Origin: Thermoanaerobaculia bacterium | GTDB taxonomy: Bacteria > Acidobacteriota > Thermoanaerobaculia > UBA5066 | Assembly (NCBI GenBank): GCA_022071945.1 | Contig: JAJVIN010000040.1 | Location: 1 to 64,000 of the forward strand | Direction: 5' to 3' | Length of the DNA: 64,000 nt | In this document: positions 59,529 through 64,000 of the stretch, in pieces | Position numbering within the stretch: the first letter of the stretch is position 1 | Layout: each line of letters begins with the position of its first letter | Made by a program: the position numbers and the translations under genes | The notes under the pieces: generated by a model | Seen by the model: only the letters and a program-made list of their open reading frames with translations | Databases searched by the model: none | What the model was told of the DNA's origin: nothing

Positions 59529-60872
59529 TCAGGTCCCCCTGCTGTTCGACTTGACGACGCGGGTTCCGGCCATCACATCGTGCCAGGCCTTTCCGTCCTT
59601 GCGGAAGGCCGCGGCGAGCCACCCGGCGTAGAGCGGAATCGCACCGAGAATCATGAAGACCCACCGGGTCAGGCCGATCTGGAATCCCAGCCCCGCTCCC
59701 CCGGTCCCGGACTCGGCCACGATCTTCAGGCCCATCAGGGCCTTGCCGGGCGTCCGGCCGCTCTTGGCCCAGCCCCCCACGATGTACCAGAAGTCCGCCC
59801 CGAAGATCAGGAGGAACGACAGGATGCTCACCGTGATCAGGATCCAGCCGGGGCGGGGCCCTTCGCCAGAGACCTGGCCCACGAAGAAATAGACGAGCGC
59901 CACGGGCGTCAGGAACAGGAGATTCATCGCCGACAGGATCACCCCGTCGACGAGGAACGCGACGAATCGCAGACCAAAGCCCGCATCCTCGAGGAACCGC
60001 TGCATCTCGCCGTTCGTGGATCTCGGCCGGGAGCTCCTGCGGAGCGGAACCTGCGAGAGGCTGTGCTCCGGCACAGGCTCGGACGGACGGACGATTCTGA
60101 TCTTCGGGGGAAGAGACGGGCTTTCAACGACCTCGGGGAGCGGCGGGTAAGGACGCGACGGCGCCGAGGACGGGGCGGGCTTGGGTGGCGCGGCGGGAGA
60201 CGCCTTCCCCATCGGCGGCATCCCGACATCCAGGGTTGCCACGGGGACCGGAGCCTTGGGCTGAAACGGCTCGGGCTGGGGCGAGTCGGAGACGGTGTCG
60301 TACGTTCCGATCGCCGCGTCGAGCGACGCTCTCTCCTCGACCCTGCGGAGCAGCTCGTCAGCCGAGATCTCGAGAGGGTGGGCCTCCCGCGGGGGCTCCG
60401 AAACTGGCAGGGGGGCCGGAGGGGCGCTGATGGCGCTGGGGCCTTCCAGCACAGGCGGTTCAGCGATGGGAGCCGGCGGATGCAGGGGAATCTGGGGCGG
60501 CGCGGCGGGTTCCGCGGGGGCCGCCTTGTGCCCCAGTCCCGTGTCAAAGAGCGCCGTCTTCTCCGCCGGCTTGAAGGGGGCGACGATCTTCAGAGTCACG
60601 ACGGCGGCGCCGAGCTGGATCCGGTCGCCGTCATTGACTCGCGCCTCTCCCTGGACTCTTTTTCCCGAGACGAAGGTGCCGTTGGAGGAATTCAGGTCCT
60701 TCAGCGTCACGGCCCCCTGCTCGAGTGTCAGGAGGGCATGGGAACGAGAAACGGACTCGTGCTCGACGCGGACCGTGGAAGTCCGGCTGCGTCCGAGTGT
60801 CACCTCGCCATCATTGAGCTGAACTTCACGACCCTCGAGCAGAAGGACGTACTGCCACGTTTCCGGAGTCAC
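59529..60872 (-). CDS. FHA domain fused to RDD membrane domain
   Basis: The 447-residue protein starts with an FHA domain (about 5-95) with GEVTLGRSRTSTVRV, SVSRSHALL and LKDLNSSNGTFVSGKRV, the phosphothreonine-binding residues. A Pro/Ala-rich linker of about 200 residues follows. The C-terminus is an RDD domain (about 305-447) with AGFGLRFVAFLVDGVIL, about three helices and SGRTPGKALMGLKIV. The GTG at 60872 lies 1 base after the methyltransferase stop. It could dock phosphorylated proteins at the membrane, in line with the window's receptor kinases. Confidence 0.85.
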   Translation of the reverse strand: MTPETWQYVLLLEGREVQLNDGEVTLGRSRTSTVRVEHESVSRSHALLTLEQGAVTLKDLNSSNGTFVSGKRVQGEARVNDGDRIQLGAAVVTLKIVAPFKPAEKTALFDTGLGHKAAPAEPAAPPQIPLHPPAPIAEPPVLEGPSAISAPPAPLPVSEPPREAHPLEISADELLRRVEERASLDAAIGTYDTVSDSPQPEPFQPKAPVPVATLDVGMPPMGKASPAAPPKPAPSSAPSRPYPPLPEVVESPSLPPKIRIVRPSEPVPEHSLSQVPLRRSSRPRSTNGEMQRFLEDAGFGLRFVAFLVDGVILSAMNLLFLTPVALVYFFVGQVSGEGPRPGWILITVSILSFLLIFGADFWYIVGGWAKSGRTPGKALMGLKIVAESGTGGAGLGFQIGLTRWVFMILGAIPLYAGWLAAAFRKDGKAWHDVMAGTRVVKSNSRGT

Positions 60873-60873
60873 G

Positions 60874-61473
60874 TCAGGAATTGTAGCGTCCGAAGACCGC
60901 AAGTTGGTTCAGCCCAAGGAGGAACCGGCGGTACGTGCGCATGCTCAGTCCGGCGGAGCGGCCGGTCTCCTCGAGTTGTTTCTTGCCGAGAAGCGCCTCG
61001 TGCTCCTCGTGAGCGTGCCGCGAAAGGAGCCCGAGACGGGCTCCAAGGTCCAGGAGAGCGTGCCCGGAAGGATGAGGGGTGGTGAGGACCAGCTCCCCGG
61101 ATGAACATAGAAGCGACGCGAGCCGGGCGAGGACCTCGCCCGGATTCGCCACGTGCTCGAGGACCGCCAGAAGGAGGATCCGGTCGAACGGTCCCCGTTG
61201 GCGGAGAGCCTCGGGAGCCTCCACCCGGGTGAAGTCCCAGTCGAAGAACGGGACGGCCGGAAAGCGGCGCCGGACCTCGGCCAGGACGACCGGATCGCGG
61301 TCGCAGCCGACATAGTCCCGAATCGATCCGGGTAGGGACGTCCAGCCGCAGCCCGCGTCGAGAACTCTTCCCGGACTCTCGACGTATTCACGGACGGCGC
61401 CGAGACGAGAGCGCTGCACGGCCGAGGTCAGAAGACCGTAGAATTGCCGTTCCTGGGGGCCGTCCCGTTTCAC
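60874..61473 (-). CDS. Class I SAM-dependent methyltransferase
   Basis: The 199-residue protein has VLDAGCGWTSLPG, the SAM-binding motif I, an acidic motif II in VGCDRDPVVL and ILLLAVLEHVANPGEVLARL, as in Methyltransf_11/UbiE-like enzymes. The substrate is unknown. The start is GTG with TATCCT 7 bases upstream. It is 1 base from the FHA-RDD gene and on the same strand, so the two are probably co-transcribed. Confidence 0.82.
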   Translation of the reverse strand: MKRDGPQERQFYGLLTSAVQRSRLGAVREYVESPGRVLDAGCGWTSLPGSIRDYVGCDRDPVVLAEVRRRFPAVPFFDWDFTRVEAPEALRQRGPFDRILLLAVLEHVANPGEVLARLASLLCSSGELVLTTPHPSGHALLDLGARLGLLSRHAHEEHEALLGKKQLEETGRSAGLSMRTYRRFLLGLNQLAVFGRYNS

Positions 61474-61480
61474 GGCTCCG

Positions 61481-61486
61481 AGGATA
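61481..61486 (-). promoter_or_regulatory. -10-like hexamer TATCCT of the methyltransferase gene
   Basis: TATCCT on the minus strand ends 7 bases before the GTG at 61473. The same hexamer precedes the ABC ATPase gene. Confidence 0.4.
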
Positions 61487-61548
61487 ACCCTGGCCCCCTT
61501 CCGGCCATCGGAGCCGGATTCGAAAGCGACGCCCTCGACGAATTAGCC

Positions 61549-62055
61549 ATGCCACTGACGATTCGAGAAGCCAGACCGCAGGACGTGGGAACGCTCGTTG
61601 ACCTGATCCGAGCCCTCTCGGTGTACGAGCGGCTGGAAAGCGAGTGTCAGACGGACCCGAAAGGACTCGAGGAGGCCCTCTTCGGTCCCAGGCCTTTCGT
61701 CGAGGCCCTCCTCGCCATCACCGATGGCGAACCCATCGGCTTCGCGCTCTATTTCCAGAACTTCTCGACGTTCCTCGGCCGGCCCGGCATCTACCTCGAG
61801 GATCTCTTCGTCATCCCCTCTCACCGCGGAAGAGGCATCGGCAAGGCGCTCCTCGCGGAGGTCGCGGCTCGCGCGGTGGCACGCGGATGCGGCCGGTTCG
61901 AGTGGAGCGTCCTGAAGTGGAACGAACCCGCCATCCAGTTCTACCGCTCTCTCGGCGCCGTCCCGATGGAGGAGTGGCAGGTCTACCGCCTCGCCGGACC
62001 CCGCCTGAAAGCCTTGGCCGCACGGCAAGAGAGGCCAGGAGAGGGTCCATCGTGA
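61549..62055 (+). CDS. GNAT-family N-acetyltransferase
   Basis: The 168-residue acetyltransferase begins LTIREARPQDVGTLVDLIRALSVYE and has the acetyl-CoA-binding pattern LEDLFVIPSHRGRGIGKALLAEVAARA. This is close to the diamine/spermidine N-acetyltransferase (SAT) subgroup, which shares the YLEDLFV and RGKGIG forms and the late WNEPAIQFYRSLGA. The amine acceptor is not certain. Its stop overlaps the GTG of the GGDEF-EAL gene. Confidence 0.85.
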   Translation: MPLTIREARPQDVGTLVDLIRALSVYERLESECQTDPKGLEEALFGPRPFVEALLAITDGEPIGFALYFQNFSTFLGRPGIYLEDLFVIPSHRGRGIGKALLAEVAARAVARGCGRFEWSVLKWNEPAIQFYRSLGAVPMEEWQVYRLAGPRLKALAARQERPGEGPS

Positions 62056-63419
62056 TTCGCCGCTGGGATCGAGTTCGAAAGCGGCGGCCCCGTCCGAGGT
62101 ACCTGGTCATAAAGGACTCCGTCAGGAGGAGGGTCTCGGACAGCGGCCCCTTCGACGACCCGACCGGGTTCTTCACGCGCGCCGTCTTCCAGAAGGTCCT
62201 CGACAGGGTCGTGGACGAGAACACCGGAACGGAAAGGCCCCTCGGACTCTTCATCTTCGACCTGGACGACTTCCGCATTCTCAACGACACGCACGGTGTG
62301 GCTGCCGGGGACGAGTACCTGCGCCAGCTTGGCAAGGCCCTGGAGACCTTCCTGCCTTCGAACGCCATCAAGGCCCGGATCGGAGGCGACGAGTTCGCCA
62401 TCCTTCTCGACGAGACCGATGCCAACAAGGCCCGCGTCTTCGCCGAGGAGCTCGCCCGCTACCTGCGGGATTTCGCGCCCGTGATGAACAACCGCTCGCT
62501 TCAGATGACGGCCAGCATCGGCGCGGCGGTCTTTCCAGACCACACCATGCGCGCCAACGATCTGATCCTGAAGGCGGAAGGAGCCTTGAGGGAAGCGAAG
62601 CGCAAGGGCCGCGGCAAGACGCAGGTGTTCGACCCCGCTTCGCTGTCGCGGGAAATGGTGAGCATCCTCAGAGGCCAGACGGACCGCATCCGCCTCGCCC
62701 TCCTCCACCAGCGCTTCGTGCCCTACTACCAGCCGATCGTCGATGTCGCCACGGGAAAGGTCGTCTCCGCGGAGGTCCTCTGCCGGCTCAGAGAAGAAGA
62801 CGGCCGGATCTGCGCTCCCGACACCTTCATGGACGCGGCGGAACGCTTCGGGCTCGTGACCGCCATCGACCGGCTCGTCATCTCGATGGCCTTCGACGCT
62901 CTCGTGGCACAGCGCAAGAAGCTCCCGCAGGAATTCGAGATCTCCCTCAATCTCTCCAGTCTCGACTTCGACGACGACGCCCTCGTCGCCGACATCTCCC
63001 GCCTGGCCCGCTCCAAGGGGATTCGCCCCGGGAGAATCACCTTCGAGATCACGGAAACGGCCGCCCTGCGCGACATCAAGCGGGTCCAGACGTTCACGGC
63101 CGCCTTGGCCGCCGAGGGATTCCGGTTTGCCCTCGACGACTTCGGAATGGGATTCTCGTCGTTTCGGTACCTGCGCGACCTCCCGCTCGCGACCGTCAAG
63201 CTCGATCAGAGCTACATCCGCAGCATCGACTCGCAACCCGCCAACAGGGTGTTCGTCAAGGGAGTCTCGGACATCTGCCGGGGCTTGAAGATCCGGACTG
63301 TCGCCGAGGGCGTGGAGAACCACGAGACCCTCAACTCCCTCAAAGAACTGGGAGTGGAGCGTGCACAGGGCTATCTTTTCGGCCATCCCGTGCCTGACCT
63401 GCCTTACACCAAACCCTGA
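62052..63419 (+). CDS. GGDEF-EAL cyclic di-GMP enzyme
   Basis: The 455-residue cytosolic protein has a GGDEF domain with LFIFDLDDFRILND and RIGGDEFAILL (intact active site) and an EAL domain with SAEVLCRL (E-V-L), the Asn of ISLNLSSLD, EITETAALRD, LDDFGMGFSS, VKLDQSYI and VAEGVE, so all main catalytic residues are present. No inhibitory-site R-x2-D is clear ahead of GGDEF. It may both make and break c-di-GMP. GTG is the start, overlapping the GNAT stop (GTGA). There is no sensory domain beyond a short basic front. Confidence 0.93.
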   Translation: MIRRWDRVRKRRPRPRYLVIKDSVRRRVSDSGPFDDPTGFFTRAVFQKVLDRVVDENTGTERPLGLFIFDLDDFRILNDTHGVAAGDEYLRQLGKALETFLPSNAIKARIGGDEFAILLDETDANKARVFAEELARYLRDFAPVMNNRSLQMTASIGAAVFPDHTMRANDLILKAEGALREAKRKGRGKTQVFDPASLSREMVSILRGQTDRIRLALLHQRFVPYYQPIVDVATGKVVSAEVLCRLREEDGRICAPDTFMDAAERFGLVTAIDRLVISMAFDALVAQRKKLPQEFEISLNLSSLDFDDDALVADISRLARSKGIRPGRITFEITETAALRDIKRVQTFTAALAAEGFRFALDDFGMGFSSFRYLRDLPLATVKLDQSYIRSIDSQPANRVFVKGVSDICRGLKIRTVAEGVENHETLNSLKELGVERAQGYLFGHPVPDLPYTKP

Positions 63420-63463
63420 GCACAGGCCTTTTGCCTGGCCTTTCGGCACCCGGCGGGTTGAGT

Positions 63464-63469
63464 TAGTCT
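63464..63469 (+). promoter_or_regulatory. -10-like hexamer TAGTCT of the CHAD gene
   Basis: TAGTCT ends 9 bases before the ATG at 63479, with no Shine-Dalgarno. Confidence 0.35.
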
Positions 63470-63478
63470 CGATCGCGA

Positions 63479-64000
63479 ATGCCCGTTTCGAAGCCCACGG
63501 CTCCTGCGAAGACTGATGACTCCGCACAAATGCCCGAGCCAGAGTCTCTTCTCGAGAGCCTCATCGCCGCACTTCAGCTCCAGAAAGAGATCGTCGATCG
63601 CATTCTGGGGACGGGAGTCTCCCCGAAGGGAGAGGATCTCCACGATCTGAGGGTGGCCCTCCGCCGGATGGCGAGCCTCGCCAGGCTCTCGCGCGGTTTT
63701 CCAAGAGAGGACGGAGCCAGGAGTCTCAGAAAGGCGGCTCGAAACCTCAGACGCGAGCTCTCACAGCAGCGCACCCTGGAGATCTCGTATCTGCGGCTGA
63801 AACGGCGATTCGCCCGTGACCCCGTTCGCCGGGATGCGAGCCGCCTGATCGCGGAACAGATCCTGCCCGGCGGCCGCCACGCCGCGGGGGAATCGGCAGA
63901 ACGAATCCTCGGGCTGAAAGGGAAGCTCGACAGCCGGTTCGCCAAGCGTCTCGGCCAGCTGACACGCGCCATCCAGGTGCCCGGCGACCGCGTCCATGAC
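63479..64000 (+). CDS. CHAD-domain protein (partial, runs off the window)
   Basis: The open frame begins at the ATG at 63479 and is still open at the last base. The 174 residues seen include LHDLRVALRRMASLARLSRGF, the conserved His and basic helix of the CHAD domain, followed by ARSLRKAARNLRRELSQQRTLE. CHAD proteins bind polyphosphate through such basic helices. With the pst-pho operon also in this window, polyphosphate metabolism is a theme, but no direct link is shown. The C-terminal part lies outside. Confidence 0.75.
   Translation, partial: MPVSKPTAPAKTDDSAQMPEPESLLESLIAALQLQKEIVDRILGTGVSPKGEDLHDLRVALRRMASLARLSRGFPREDGARSLRKAARNLRRELSQQRTLEISYLRLKRRFARDPVRRDASRLIAEQILPGGRHAAGESAERILGLKGKLDSRFAKRLGQLTRAIQVPGDRVHD

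Noticed and set aside
1-64000. CRISPR arrays, prophage or large genomic island
   Set aside because: No regularly spaced direct repeats with unique spacers, no phage structural or integrase genes, and gene content and base composition look uniform apart from the first 0.5 kb.

Overview
The window is one high-G+C (roughly two-thirds G+C by eye) chromosomal segment from a Gram-negative, two-membrane bacterium: it encodes outer-membrane porin and FadL-type proteins, lipoproteins, a Pst phosphate system and a periplasm-facing GT51 glycosyltransferase. Two receptor-like Ser/Thr kinases (one with a long TolB/PD40-type C-terminus), a PP2C phosphatase, an FHA-RDD protein and a NifA-like activator on an ammonium operon fit best with Acidobacteriota (Thermoanaerobaculia/Holophagae-like). 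That taxonomic guess is inference. The window is mostly housekeeping and metabolic; I see no rRNA, CRISPR array, prophage or complete insertion sequence, and no gene-free stretch longer than about 260 bases.

Layout. 0-0.6 kb: a truncated PIN-domain fragment and a selenocysteine tRNA. 0.6-9.3 kb: a leftward phosphate operon pstS-pstC-pstA-pstB-phoB-phoR-phoU with enlarged permeases, driven from an intergenic region that carries 11-bp-periodic Pho-box-like repeats and also faces a phosphate-type porin (9.5-10.8 kb). 10.9-12.9 kb: a DprE1/DprE2-like pair. 13-15.1 kb: Rrf2 regulator plus hemerythrin protein, a small phosphatase and a SnoaL-like exported protein. 15.1-20.3 kb: a five-gene leftward operon (isocitrate/isopropylmalate-type dehydrogenase, HMG-CoA-lyase-like enzyme, CaiB-type CoA transferase, aconitase-family large and small subunits), with an 18-bp tandem repeat inside it. 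The set can be assembled on paper into a CoA-dependent citramalate/2-oxobutyrate route. 20.5-26.1 kb: a solute-binding lipoprotein and the NifA-like regulator with amtB-glnK, whose PII protein lacks Tyr51.

26-37 kb: a GT39-like membrane protein, proS, an aminotransferase, a DHH phosphoesterase, a TolB-type receptor kinase and a GT51 glycosyltransferase with a large extra N-terminal domain. 37-41 kb: small zinc-ribbon and cysteine-cluster proteins, then an orphan TssB-TssC fused contractile-sheath gene with an unknown partner and a convergent PP2C phosphatase. 41-48 kb: sugar/glycan genes (GT2, epimerase, DegT aminotransferase), cstA and an ABC exporter. 49 kb: a REP-type tyrosine transposase. 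50-58.5 kb: a tightly overlapping operon of a 1020-residue secreted protein, receptor kinase, FadL-type outer-membrane protein, MobA and a membrane-anchored MutS-like ATPase. 58.5-64 kb: repeat/proline-rich protein, FHA-RDD fusion, methyltransferase, GNAT, GGDEF-EAL protein and the start of a CHAD protein that runs off the end.

The pattern that cuts across the window is in the start sites. Genes inside operons usually have good Shine-Dalgarno sequences or ATGA-type overlaps. Many genes that head a transcription unit instead have no Shine-Dalgarno and carry a TANNNT -10-like hexamer 6-11 nt before the start codon, the signature expected for leaderless mRNAs.
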